Source: Sphingobium sp. (GTDB lineage: Bacteria; Pseudomonadota; Alphaproteobacteria; Sphingomonadales; Sphingomonadaceae). Taken from it: a DNA stretch of 18,154 bases. The position numbers and the translations under genes are program-made. Location: assembly GCA_030148625.1 (NCBI GenBank), contig JASBTC010000113.1, positions 1 to 18,154 on the forward strand. Reading direction: 5' to 3'. Positions 8,250 to 15,851 of this stretch are shown piece after piece (position 1 is the stretch's first letter; the number at the start of each line of letters is the position of its first letter). The notes below the pieces were generated by a model. The model was given only the letters and a program-made list of their open reading frames with translations. It was not told the DNA's origin and did no database searches.

Positions 8250-9815
8250 CTAGTTGACCATTCGGTCCCGCCCCTTCCAATAGCCGGCTCGAATGACCTT
8301 CTTGTCCACCTTGCCGACCGATGTGACCGGCAATGTCTCGACGATGTCGACGCTCTTGGGCGTTTGATGCGCGCCCTTGCGCAGCCGCACCATGTCCATG
8401 ATCGCCCGGCCGTCGATCTGCGCGCCCGGGCGGGCAACCACGACGGCTTTCACGGCCTCGCCCCATTTGTCGTCGGGCACGCCGATCACCGCGACCATCG
8501 ATATCTCCGGCAGGGTCGAGATGACGTCTTCGATTTCCTTTGGATAGACATTGAAACCGCCGGTCACGATCATGTCCTTCTTGCGATCGACGATGTACAG
8601 AAATCCCCGTTCGTCCTTCATCGCCAGATCGCCGGTATGCAGCCAGTCCCCGCTAAAGGCCTCCGACGTCTCCTGCGGCATTTTATGGTAGCCGCGCATG
8701 ACGCCCGCTCCGCGGACGCAGATTTCGCCGACCTCGCCGGTCTGCAGCGGCTGATCATGCGCATCGAGGATCTCGACGCGCATGCCGATCACCGCGCGTC
8801 CGCACGATCGGAGCAGATCGGGATTGCCGAGCGGATCATGCTCGTCCTTGCGCAGCGTCGTCGCGAAGGACACGCATTCGGTCTGCCCATAGGCCTGCAG
8901 GAGCACCGGGCCCAGCATCTCGTGCGCTTCCGCGATGCGCGTCGGCGACATCGGCGAGGATCCGTACATCAGCGTCTCCAGCGCACCCAGGTCGAACCGC
9001 TCGGGCCTGCCGCTATCGAGAAGCGCGTAAAGCATGGTCGGGACGATGAAGCTCCAGTTCACGCGCTCCGTCTGAACCGCCGACAGCCATTGCTCGGGAT
9101 CGAAGCCATTTTGCAGGATGACCGTGCCGCCGCGCAGAAGCGTCGGCAATATGGGAAGGATCCCGGCATGCGATATCGGCGCCACTGCAAGAAAACGCGG
9201 GTTTTCCGGCAGGCCGAGCGACGTAATGACCGTCTGGACCTGCTGAACCAGGGCGCGGTCCGGAATCTCGACGCCCTTCGAACGGCCGGTCGTGCCGCCG
9301 GTATAGGCGATCCAATGCACGTCATCGGCGGCCAGCCTGCGCCGGCGCAACCGGGGCTCGGCCGCGGCCTCGGACAAGGCGATCAGATCTTCGGCGCCGT
9401 CGGACGGCCCCAGCGAGACGATAAGGCGGATCGACGGCACGTGCGCCGCCAGCGCCTGCGCGCGCGCCATATAATCGGGGTGGACGATCAATGTTTCGAC
9501 GCCCGCATGCCCGCAGATATACGTATAATCGTCGATCGCGCCGAGGGGATGCAGGCCGCTGAAGCGCGCGCCCAAGAGATAGATTGCGGCCTGGACCATC
9601 CAGACTTCGGGTATGTTGGAACTCAGCACCGCGACCGCGCTGCCGGGGACGATGCCCCGCGCCGCCAGCACATGCATGAAGCGGCTGACGCGGCGTGAGG
9701 TTTCGCGATAGGTGACTCGCCGGGCACCGAAAACGAAAGCCTCGCGGTCCGGAAAGCGCTCCAGCGCCTCGACGATCAAGTCGGTGTAATTTACGTCACG
9801 CGCCAAGCTGGCCAA
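8250..9815 (-). CDS. AMP-forming acyl-CoA synthetase/ligase (TTG start)
   Basis: This ANL-superfamily enzyme activates a carboxylic acid through an acyl-AMP to its CoA thioester. The 521-residue product contains all core motifs: the P-loop YTGGTTGRSKG (171-181), YGSSPMS (284-290), the A5 motif AYGQTE (308-313), the A7 motif DWLHTGD (390-396), the A8 hinge RKKDMIVTGGFNVYPKEIE (411-429), and A10 GKVDKK (501-506) with catalytic Lys502. It is soluble, and family resemblance is to medium/long-chain or aromatic acyl-CoA ligases; the substrate is not evident. The start codon is TTG at 9815, supported by a strong GGAGG five bases upstream and by an in-frame stop shortly before it. It follows the TonB-dependent receptor after 86 nt and precedes the binding protein by 54 nt, so it looks operonic. 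Confidence 0.93.
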   Translation of the reverse strand: MASLARDVNYTDLIVEALERFPDREAFVFGARRVTYRETSRRVSRFMHVLAARGIVPGSAVAVLSSNIPEVWMVQAAIYLLGARFSGLHPLGAIDDYTYICGHAGVETLIVHPDYMARAQALAAHVPSIRLIVSLGPSDGAEDLIALSEAAAEPRLRRRRLAADDVHWIAYTGGTTGRSKGVEIPDRALVQQVQTVITSLGLPENPRFLAVAPISHAGILPILPTLLRGGTVILQNGFDPEQWLSAVQTERVNWSFIVPTMLYALLDSGRPERFDLGALETLMYGSSPMSPTRIAEAHEMLGPVLLQAYGQTECVSFATTLRKDEHDPLGNPDLLRSCGRAVIGMRVEILDAHDQPLQTGEVGEICVRGAGVMRGYHKMPQETSEAFSGDWLHTGDLAMKDERGFLYIVDRKKDMIVTGGFNVYPKEIEDVISTLPEISMVAVIGVPDDKWGEAVKAVVVARPGAQIDGRAIMDMVRLRKGAHQTPKSVDIVETLPVTSVGKVDKKVIRAGYWKGRDRMVN

Positions 9816-9901
9816 TCTTGCCTCCGTCGGTCAACATGATGAAGATGGGCGGAAAACGGGCGACAGGGGCATTTTCCCGACCTGCCGCCCGCGTCCCGGA
9901 A

Positions 9902-12124
9902 TCACCAGCTTTTGGCGAACTGAACCGCAAAGGTGCGCGGCGTACCGGCCAGGCCGGCAGGGACGACACGGTTGCCGGCGATGGTGATCAGATAATTGGT
10001 ATCGGAAAGATTCTTCCCGATCAGCCTCAGGCTCCAGCCATCCGGGTCGACATAGCCGATCGAGGCATTGATCAGATCATAGGGCTTCTGGCTCATGATC
10101 GCCGCGTTCGACGGATCGTAATGGGCGCGACTCTGGCGGTAATATTCCCCGCGGATGAAGACCGAGCCATCGCCCACCGGATGCTCATATTGGGCACTGC
10201 CGGAAATCGACGAATGCGGTGCCGCGGTCAGCCGGTTTCCGGTCGCATCATAGGTCCGCGCGACGGGATTGTAGAGCGGCGACGCAGTGAGATAGGGAAT
10301 GAGCGCCGAGGGAACCGAGGAGTCGGTAAAGCTCTTGTAGCGGCTGTCGAGCAACGCATAATTCAGCGTGAAACTCAGGCCGGCCACCGGCTTCGCGACC
10401 GTTTCGATTTCGATCCCCTTGACCTTGGCGCTGGTGGCATTGCCGATCGCGACGACGCCGGGCGCCAGCAGCGACTGAACCTGCAAATCCTTATAGTCGT
10501 AGATGAAGCCGGTGACGTTCAGGCGCAGTCGCCGGTCGAACCAGTCGGTTTTCACGCCGGCCTCATAGCTCCATAGGCTTTCGGGCTCGAAGCTCAGGCC
10601 GAGCAGGCCCGTCGCCGCAAAATTGGTGCCGCCGCTCTTGTAGCCGCGCGTGACCGATCCATAGGCAAAGACGTTGGGCAAAGCCTGCCAGTCGAGACCG
10701 AATTTCGGCGTCCATGCGTTGAATTTGCGGGTTATGCTCGCAATGAACGGAAATCCCGGCGTCGGCGCCCCCGGCGTGGCCGGGTTCAGCGACACGCGGT
10801 CGAGATTCTGGTCGAGATGCTTGCGGTCGTCGGTGTAGCGGATGCCCGCCGTCGCGCTCAACGTATCGGTGATATCGAAACTGCCCTGGACGAACAGCGC
10901 CTGCGACCGGGCCCGGGCATCGGGAAAGGTGGTCGTGCGATTGGCCCGGTTCGCGGCGGTCCCGACGCTTGGCGGCGTGTTGTTGATCAGCGTGCTGAGC
11001 TGATGTTCGCGGAAATAATAGGCACCCATGACCGCCTTGAACCTGTCGGTCGAGATATTGACGTTGAATTCCTGGGTGAACTGCTTGGACAGGTCCGACT
11101 GAAAGGCGAAATTGATCGGCTGCTCCGTCCCGTCGGAATCGCCGTCGGCGACATAGAAACTGCGGCGATAGGCCGTGATCGATTTCAGGCTCACGATATC
11201 GCTGAGCGCATAATTGATCTCCGACGAAACGCCCCAGATCCTGGTCGTCATCGTCAGGGGATCGTCGACCGCCATCTTGCGATAATTGCCGACCAGCGAC
11301 GAGGCCAAAGGCGCGAGCGGCGTCGCGGCGAGAAGCTGGGTATAGGCGCCGCCACGCTCGGTGCCGCGATTCCAGTCGCCGCCCACGATGACCTCCAGCC
11401 GATCCGACGGCGTGAAGCGCAACTGGCCGCGCAGGCCGCCGCGATTGGCGTTGCCGAGGCCCTTAACGCCCGGCACGATATTCTTCACATAATCGTTGTG
11501 GGTGACGTAATTGCCCGAGATGCTCGCCTGGATCCTGCCCGGGACGAGCGGGCCGCTGAAATAGGCCTTGGCCTGCAACAGGCCGTAATTTCCGGCACTC
11601 GCCTGGACTTCGCCGCGGAACGCGTCGCCGGGTTTGCGCGAGATGATGTTGATGGTGCCGCCGACCGCGTTGCGGCCATAGAGCGTGCCTTGCGGACCGC
11701 GGAGCACCTCGATGCGGTCGATATCGACGAAGTCGGCGAACTGGCCAAAGGCGCGCGCGATATAGACGCCGTCGGACTGCACCGTGACGTCGGGGTCGGA
11801 CCCGTTGAAGACATTGTTGCTGCCGATGCCGCGAATGTAGATCTGCGCACTGGCAGAGGCCTGACCGACATTCAGATTGGGCGTGAAGGCGACCAGATCC
11901 TTGACGTTGTCGATCCGCGAGGCCGTCAGCTGATCGGCGGAAAAGACCGAGATGGCAATCGGCGTCTTTTGCGCCTGCGATGCGCCGGTGCGCGTCGCCG
12001 TCACCACGATGTCGGCAATCGAATCCGCGGCTTCGCCCGTGTCCGACTGAGCCCATGCGCCACCGCCGGCGAACAGCGCCGGAAGCGCGATGGCCGCCGC
12101 GCCGAGCTTCGATAATCTACCCAA
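9902..12124 (-). CDS. TonB-dependent outer-membrane receptor
   Basis: This is an outer-membrane active transporter powered by TonB-ExbBD. From the TTG at 12124 the 740-residue protein has a signal peptide (AAAIALPALFAGGGAWA, cleavage near residue 25), a TonB box DIVVTATR (38-45), and a plug domain with IYIRGIGSN, VQSDGVYIAR, and the family hallmark RIEVLRGPQGTLYGRNAVGG, followed by a 22-strand-type barrel. It belongs to the sphingomonad receptor group used for carbon-source uptake as well as siderophores. The C-terminal residue is Trp (AKSW) rather than the common Phe. The frame is also open to a GTG at 12136, but the only good ribosome site (GGAGG) sits after that GTG and five bases before the TTG, which favours the TTG. 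It lies downstream of the AraC gene and upstream of the acyl-CoA ligase, so it is probably the cluster's importer. Confidence 0.93.
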   Translation of the reverse strand: MGRLSKLGAAAIALPALFAGGGAWAQSDTGEAADSIADIVVTATRTGASQAQKTPIAISVFSADQLTASRIDNVKDLVAFTPNLNVGQASASAQIYIRGIGSNNVFNGSDPDVTVQSDGVYIARAFGQFADFVDIDRIEVLRGPQGTLYGRNAVGGTINIISRKPGDAFRGEVQASAGNYGLLQAKAYFSGPLVPGRIQASISGNYVTHNDYVKNIVPGVKGLGNANRGGLRGQLRFTPSDRLEVIVGGDWNRGTERGGAYTQLLAATPLAPLASSLVGNYRKMAVDDPLTMTTRIWGVSSEINYALSDIVSLKSITAYRRSFYVADGDSDGTEQPINFAFQSDLSKQFTQEFNVNISTDRFKAVMGAYYFREHQLSTLINNTPPSVGTAANRANRTTTFPDARARSQALFVQGSFDITDTLSATAGIRYTDDRKHLDQNLDRVSLNPATPGAPTPGFPFIASITRKFNAWTPKFGLDWQALPNVFAYGSVTRGYKSGGTNFAATGLLGLSFEPESLWSYEAGVKTDWFDRRLRLNVTGFIYDYKDLQVQSLLAPGVVAIGNATSAKVKGIEIETVAKPVAGLSFTLNYALLDSRYKSFTDSSVPSALIPYLTASPLYNPVARTYDATGNRLTAAPHSSISGSAQYEHPVGDGSVFIRGEYYRQSRAHYDPSNAAIMSQKPYDLINASIGYVDPDGWSLRLIGKNLSDTNYLITIAGNRVVPAGLAGTPRTFAVQFAKSW

Positions 12125-12146
12125 AATCCCCTCCACATCATTATGC

Positions 12147-12169
12147 GGATCTTTGTTGGATCAAGATCC
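12147..12169 (-). promoter_or_regulatory. 7-bp inverted repeat upstream of the receptor gene
   Basis: GGATCTT (12147-12153) and AAGATCC (12163-12169) form a perfect dyad separated by 9 bp, about 20-45 nt upstream of the receptor start. Nearby is the 10-bp palindrome CCGGATCCGG (12198-12207). Either could be an operator for the neighbouring AraC-family protein or a leader hairpin. AraC-type proteins more often bind direct repeats, so the link is uncertain. No convincing -35/-10 pair was seen in 12125-12301. Confidence 0.4.
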
Positions 12170-12301
12170 TTGGATGCGACATGCAGTCACGGCGGCACCG
12201 GATCCGGCGCCTTTGCGAGCGATCGAAATGCCGCCGCTGCATTGAGGGAATGATAGACTTATCGACTTCGCAATCTGTAGCCGGATGACCGTGTTTCTTG
12301 A

Positions 12302-13357
12302 CTAAACATCCAGCACCTCGCCTTTTTCGGCGGCCGCGGTCATGCGCCGAAGCGCGCCCGGCGGTGTGCCGCTCCATTTGCGGAATGCGCGGCTGAAGGC
12401 CGCTTCGGAGCCGTAGCCCGTCCGATAGGCGATGCTGGCGATCGTGGCGGTGCCATATTGCAGAAGCTCGGTCGCGCGGGCCATGCGCACCGCGGTGACG
12501 AACTGGGCCGGCGCCATCCCCATCACCGACTTGAAGCGCTCCGCCAAGGCCGATCGGGACAGGCCCGCCGAACTCGACATCCTTGCCAGCGTCCAGTCGC
12601 CACGGGGATCGTTCTGGACCGCGCCGACGATCTTCGAAAGATAGGGATCCTTGAGCCCCCGGTAGAAACCCGGGCGTTCATCGCCCGTCGCGCTCAGCGC
12701 TTCCGAAAGAACCTTGACGAGAAGGGCCTCGGCAAGGCGCGTGGCGGTCATCTGACCCGACAGCCCTTCGCCGCCATGCGCGGCGATATGAGTCAGCATC
12801 GCGTCGACAAAGGCTTCGTTGCGTTGCGCGAAGCGGGGAAGGTGGATGACCGCCGGCAATCCGTCGAGCAGCGTCGAAGGGGAATCGTGATCGAAAAACA
12901 TGCGCAGCGCGGTGAAGGCAACCGAGATATTCCGGGAGCTGGCCCGTGGATGGCGGAAAGGCGATACGAACAGAGATTTCCATTTCGCCTCGACCCCGTC
13001 GAGACCGCCCAGTTCCTCCCGGAGCAATTCCTCCAGCGGAACCGGCGGGATGCTCGCATCCTTCGCCATCAGGCATCGTCCGGCGGCAGGCAGCAGCAAC
13101 GCATCGCCCTCACTCAATTCGACGAGCCGGCGGGGTTGAAGCGTACCCCCGACGCAATGGCCTTGCGTCACGACGTAAAGGATGATGCAATCGCTCGGAT
13201 GGGGAATCGATGCGGCCCAGTTTCCCGAACCGATCGCGATGTTGCTGGCCAGGACGCCGGTCACCCGAATTGTCCGCAAGGTCTGCGCCAGGGGCTCGCC
13301 CCGCTGCAGCAGGACGGGGTTGGTTATGACCGGATCGGGTTCTTCATCGGTTTTCAT
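12302..13357 (-). CDS. AraC-family transcriptional regulator
   Basis: This is a 351-residue DNA-binding regulator. The N-terminal half (about 20-130) looks like the AraC-binding cupin sensor type (WAASIPHPSDCIILYVVTQG, 47-66; LSEGDALLLPAAGRC, 81-95). The C-terminal AraC/XylS domain holds two helix-turn-helix units, at about 255-276 (WTLARMSSSAGLSRSALAER) and 303-330 (TATIASIAYRTGYGSEAAFS), with the usual signature and a closing GTPPGALRR. It probably senses a compound linked to the pathway and controls the downstream receptor and enzymes on the same strand. The ATG at 13357 (MKTDEE) was chosen. Upstream frame to 13504 is open, but that extension is unlike the family and runs over dyad-rich DNA. 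No good ribosome site is visible; a CGGCC/GGCCG hairpin lies just before the ATG. Confidence 0.9.
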   Translation of the reverse strand: MKTDEEPDPVITNPVLLQRGEPLAQTLRTIRVTGVLASNIAIGSGNWAASIPHPSDCIILYVVTQGHCVGGTLQPRRLVELSEGDALLLPAAGRCLMAKDASIPPVPLEELLREELGGLDGVEAKWKSLFVSPFRHPRASSRNISVAFTALRMFFDHDSPSTLLDGLPAVIHLPRFAQRNEAFVDAMLTHIAAHGGEGLSGQMTATRLAEALLVKVLSEALSATGDERPGFYRGLKDPYLSKIVGAVQNDPRGDWTLARMSSSAGLSRSALAERFKSVMGMAPAQFVTAVRMARATELLQYGTATIASIAYRTGYGSEAAFSRAFRKWSGTPPGALRRMTAAAEKGEVLDV

Positions 13358-13360
13358 AAA

Positions 13361-13375
13361 CGGCCATTTCGGCCG
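13361..13375 (-). promoter_or_regulatory. Hairpin immediately upstream of the AraC-family start
   Basis: CGGCC (13361-13365) and GGCCG (13371-13375) are perfect 5-bp arms with a 5-nt loop, ending three bases before the ATG at 13357. It could modulate initiation of a gene that lacks a visible ribosome site, or act as an operator. Confidence 0.35.
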
Positions 13376-13485
13376 ACCGCGGGGTGCGATCAGCCTTTTG
13401 CTCCACGTTCCATTGCCTTTCCCGGAGGGGCAATCAACAGATTGTGCAATTGATCGATTGAAAGGCACGGCTGGAGCATTTTCGA

Positions 13486-13505
13486 GTTGACCGTTTACAG
13501 TCAAC
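13486..13505. promoter_or_regulatory. Dyad GTTGAC-N8-GTCAAC, candidate operator
   Basis: GTTGAC (13486-13491) and GTCAAC (13500-13505) are perfect 6-bp arms around an 8-bp spacer, giving a 20-bp dyad of the size typical for dimeric repressors. It sits between divergent genes. The regulator is unknown. Confidence 0.35.
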
Positions 13506-13529
13506 GGCTCGGAAAATGCGGCCGCGAAA

Positions 13530-13568
13530 GACCAGAGCGTTTCCGCTCATCGTGGAAACGCTCTGGTC
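13530..13568. repeat. Long perfect intergenic palindrome (15-bp arms)
   Basis: The arms GACCAGAGCGTTTCC (13530-13544) and GGAAACGCTCTGGTC (13554-13568) are exact complements around a 9-nt loop. It lies between divergent genes, so it ends neither of them and is not a simple terminator. The core GAGCGTTTCC/GGAAACGCTC resembles palindromic intergenic repeats I recall from several alphaproteobacterial genomes, so a dispersed repeat element is the leading reading. A leader attenuator for the downstream hydrolase is the alternative. Confidence 0.7.
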
Positions 13569-13680
13569 GTTTGCATTGGACTGGCGGCTGTGACGAAGAT
13601 GCCCGCCAAAGCGGCCGACGAGATCGGCCGGATCTTCGCGATCGCGCAGCGTCTGCGTCACGATCGCATGAGCCCGGCCA

Positions 13681-13719
13681 TTATATCCGCCGGTTATATC
13701 CAACCATGATATCCGCACC
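13681..13719 (+). repeat. Three tandem 13-bp direct units upstream of the serine hydrolase
   Basis: ATATCC occurs at 13683, 13696 and 13709, exactly 13 bp apart, inside the units TTATATCCGCCGG, TTATATCCAACCA and TGATATCCGCACC. The block lies 57-95 bp before the hydrolase start, where an operator array would sit. It could also be promoter -10 material. The periodicity is seen; the function is inferred. Confidence 0.55.
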
Positions 13720-13775
13720 TTGCCCGGCCCCGCCCCTTCATGAGACATGTCCGCCACCTCGGAGGGGGAATCTTC

Positions 13776-15410
13776 ATGTTCAAGCGTCTTTTGTCCGCGT
13801 CCATCGTCTGTGTCGCCGTGCCCTCGATCGCTGTCGCTGCCGCCACGCCCGATGCGGCGAAACAGGCGAAGGTGGATGCGGTGTTTGCCGAATATGGCGC
13901 CGCCTCTCCGGGCTGCACCGTCGGGGTGGAGCAGAATGGCCGCACCTTGCTGACGCGCGGCTATGGCGTTGCCGATCTGGAGGCGAAACGCGCGCTGACA
14001 CCCACCTCCAGCGTCTATATGGCCTCGGTGTCCAAGCAGGTGACGGCGATGGCCGTGCTGCTGCTGGTGGAGGACGGCAAGCTCGGCCTCGACGATCGGG
14101 TGCGTTCGATCCTGCCTGAGTTGCCCGCCTATGCGGACGCGGTAACCGTCCGCCAGCTCCTCACCCACAATAGCGGGCTGCGCGATTTCTTCACGCTGGG
14201 CGCGCTCAGCGGCATCCCGGACGACCATGTCTATACCGAAAAGGATCTGATCGACCTGCTCGGCCGGCAGCAGGGGCTGGATTTCGCGCCCGATACCGAT
14301 CATCTCTACAGCAATAGCGGCTATGTCGCGCTGTCGATGATCGTCCAGCGCGTATCCGGGCAAAGGCTCGACGATTTCGCGCGGGCGCGGATCTTCACGC
14401 CGCTCGGCATGACGCAGACGCGCTTCCAGCATGATCACAACCAGCCTGTGCCCGAAAAGGCCAATGGCTATGTGAAAAGCGCCACCGGCTGGACGCTTTC
14501 CAATTCCAATCTCGACGTGGTCGGCGATGGCGGGCTCTATTCCACCGCCGGCGACATGCTGCGCTGGATCGCGAATATGGACAGCGGCAAGGTCGGCGCG
14601 AAATCGGTGGCGCTGATGCGCGTCTCCGCGCGGCTGAAGGACGGCAAGGCGACCGGCTATGGCATGGGGCTTTCGCCCGGCAAATATCGCGGCCTGCCGA
14701 TCGTCCACCATGGCGGCGCGCTGGGCGGCTATCGCACCATGACCTGGTGGATCCCGAGCGAGAGGCTGGGCATCGTCATTTCGTGCAACAACGGCACGGC
14801 CCGGTCCGACGAGCTGGCGGGCAAGGTGGCGAACGTCTTCCTGGAGGGCAAGCTGAAGCCCGCAACCATACTCAATGCCACTGCCCCCGGAGAGGCGGCG
14901 CGGCCCTTCGCCGGCACCTATCGCGACGCGACGGGCTCCTATCTCGAACTCGCGCTGAAGGACGGCAAGTTCGTCACGCTCCGCCCCGAACGGCCGCTCG
15001 CCCAGCTTTCCCCGGGCACCTTCGCCTTCCCGGCCAATCCCGACGGTGCGCGTCTCGCCTTCGATGCCGATGGCAAGGCGTTCCGGCTGGTTTCCGAGGA
15101 CGGCCCCGAACGCCGGTTCGAACGGGTGGAGAAGACCGACCTCACCGCCGCCCAGGCCGCCGCCTATGCCGGCGAATATAGCAGCACCGAAGTGCCCATG
15201 CCTTTCACGATCCGCCAGGCCGACGGGCTGATGCTGAAGGCCGGCCCCTTGCCCGAAATGAAGCTGGTCCAGACCGCACCGGACCGGTTCTGGGCGCCGG
15301 ACATGGGGCTGGAACTGGTCTTCACTCGCGATGCGGCGGGGCGGCCCGACAAATTGCTGCTCAACGCCGGTCGCGCGCGCGACCTCAAATATGCGCGGGT
15401 GGGCTCGTAA
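13776..15410 (+). CDS. Secreted serine hydrolase, beta-lactamase/penicillin-binding-protein fold (class C-like)
   Basis: This is a 544-residue exported hydrolase of the beta-lactamase-related family, which includes D-aminopeptidases, carboxylesterases and class C beta-lactamases. The signal peptide is MFKRLLSASIVCVAVPSIAV followed by AAA, with cleavage near residue 23. Catalytic motifs are SVSK (84-87, SxxK nucleophile and Lys), YSN (178-180, YxN), and HHGG (311-314, the HxG/KTG equivalent). A C-terminal region (about 370-544), rich in strand and containing two repeated AAAYAGEY/FAGTYRD-like blocks, resembles the lipocalin-like extension of this family. The start at 13776 has a strong GGAGGGGG seven bases upstream; a longer frame from 13740 lacks one. 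It stands alone on the plus strand, with hairpins on both sides. It might hydrolyse a peptide or ester whose product enters through the receptor downstream, but this is conjecture. Confidence 0.92.
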   Translation: MFKRLLSASIVCVAVPSIAVAAATPDAAKQAKVDAVFAEYGAASPGCTVGVEQNGRTLLTRGYGVADLEAKRALTPTSSVYMASVSKQVTAMAVLLLVEDGKLGLDDRVRSILPELPAYADAVTVRQLLTHNSGLRDFFTLGALSGIPDDHVYTEKDLIDLLGRQQGLDFAPDTDHLYSNSGYVALSMIVQRVSGQRLDDFARARIFTPLGMTQTRFQHDHNQPVPEKANGYVKSATGWTLSNSNLDVVGDGGLYSTAGDMLRWIANMDSGKVGAKSVALMRVSARLKDGKATGYGMGLSPGKYRGLPIVHHGGALGGYRTMTWWIPSERLGIVISCNNGTARSDELAGKVANVFLEGKLKPATILNATAPGEAARPFAGTYRDATGSYLELALKDGKFVTLRPERPLAQLSPGTFAFPANPDGARLAFDADGKAFRLVSEDGPERRFERVEKTDLTAAQAAAYAGEYSSTEVPMPFTIRQADGLMLKAGPLPEMKLVQTAPDRFWAPDMGLELVFTRDAAGRPDKLLLNAGRARDLKYARVGS

Positions 15411-15425
15411 CGCGTAGTTCTGGAG

Positions 15426-15463
15426 CGATTGGACATTCGATGGAATTATCGAACGTCCAATCG
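15426..15463 (+). terminator. Stem-loop just after the serine hydrolase
   Basis: Arms 15426-15441 and 15448-15463 pair over 16 bp with a single mismatch and a 6-nt loop, starting 16 bp past the stop codon. The position suggests a terminator for the hydrolase, although no T tract follows. It begins GGAGCGATTGGAC, somewhat like the palindrome before the gene, so it may instead be a dispersed repeat. Confidence 0.5.
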
Positions 15464-15481
15464 TCGTAAAACAAATGCCTC

Positions 15482-15519
15482 GGGCAGGCGGGCTGCTTCC
15501 ATCGGATCACAGCCTGCCC
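15482..15519. repeat. GGGCAGGC/GCCTGCCC inverted repeat
   Basis: Perfect 8-bp GC-rich arms at 15482-15489 and 15512-15519 enclose a 22-nt loop. This is the second of two large stem-loops downstream of the hydrolase and could add to termination or be part of a structured RNA. Confidence 0.4.
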
Positions 15520-15851
15520 TGGCCATTCTGCCCGACGCATGCACATCAGCCCACTGGGCTCGATCAACTCATAACACTGCCCGTTATGCCGCGCTCGGCT
15601 TCAGAGGATTGCCTCGCCTCCTGCGCAGGACCTTTGAAAGCCCTCTGGAAACAGTCTGATCTTGGCCATGACCTTGTTGATGATCGGTGCATCGGCAAGG
15701 ATGGTCGTGCCGTTTTCGAACGCAATCTGCACGCGTTTCGGGAATAACATCATGTTCTGACTGCGAAAATCGCAGCATTTCCGGGGGGAGGGTAATGTCG
15801 GCCATCGGCCGGCGCGACATCGATCCCGACCGACGGTCACAAGGAGGGATT

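Larger units (their letters stand above)
13358..13775. other. Divergent intergenic region rich in inverted and direct repeats
   Basis: These 418 bp separate the AraC-family gene (minus) and the serine hydrolase (plus), and no gene is supported within them. They contain a CGGCC-N5-GGCCG dyad beside the AraC start, CAATC-N4-GATTG (13431-13444), a GTTGAC-N8-GTCAAC dyad (13486-13505), a 15-bp-arm hairpin (13530-13568), and three 13-bp direct units (13681-13719). Frames crossing it, including a long minus-strand one, are shadows. The main elements are listed separately. Confidence 0.7.
15411..15851. other. Gene-free stretch packed with hairpins
   Basis: These 441 bp between the hydrolase and the second receptor hold no supported gene. 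They contain at least six inverted repeats: 15426-15463, 15482-15519 (GGGCAGGC/GCCTGCCC), 15548-15560 (AGCCC/GGGCT), 15570-15588 (CATAAC/GTTATG), 15619-15630 (a 12-bp perfect palindrome, nested in CAGAGG/CCTCTG at 15602-15647), and 15761-15775 (CTGCGA/TCGCAG). A minus-strand frame (15601-15840) has a codon-like stretch only in its middle (about 15652-15756). The receptor's promoter should lie at the right end, but no clear -35/-10 pair was seen. Confidence 0.6.

Noticed and set aside
8226..9698. 490-codon plus-strand frame opposite the acyl-CoA ligase
   Set aside because: Shadow of the ligase; no recognisable domain and unusual His/Arg content.
10817..12115. 432-codon plus-strand frame opposite the receptor
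   Set aside because: Shadow of the TonB-dependent receptor, which has full plug and barrel motifs.
13358..13504. N-terminal extension of the AraC-family protein to 13504
   Set aside because: The extension lies in dyad-rich non-coding DNA and lacks resemblance to the cupin domain; 13357 is a better start.
13434..14711. 425-codon minus-strand frame overlapping the serine hydrolase
   Set aside because: Antisense to a hydrolase with SxxK, YxN and HxG motifs; it also covers the intergenic hairpin region.
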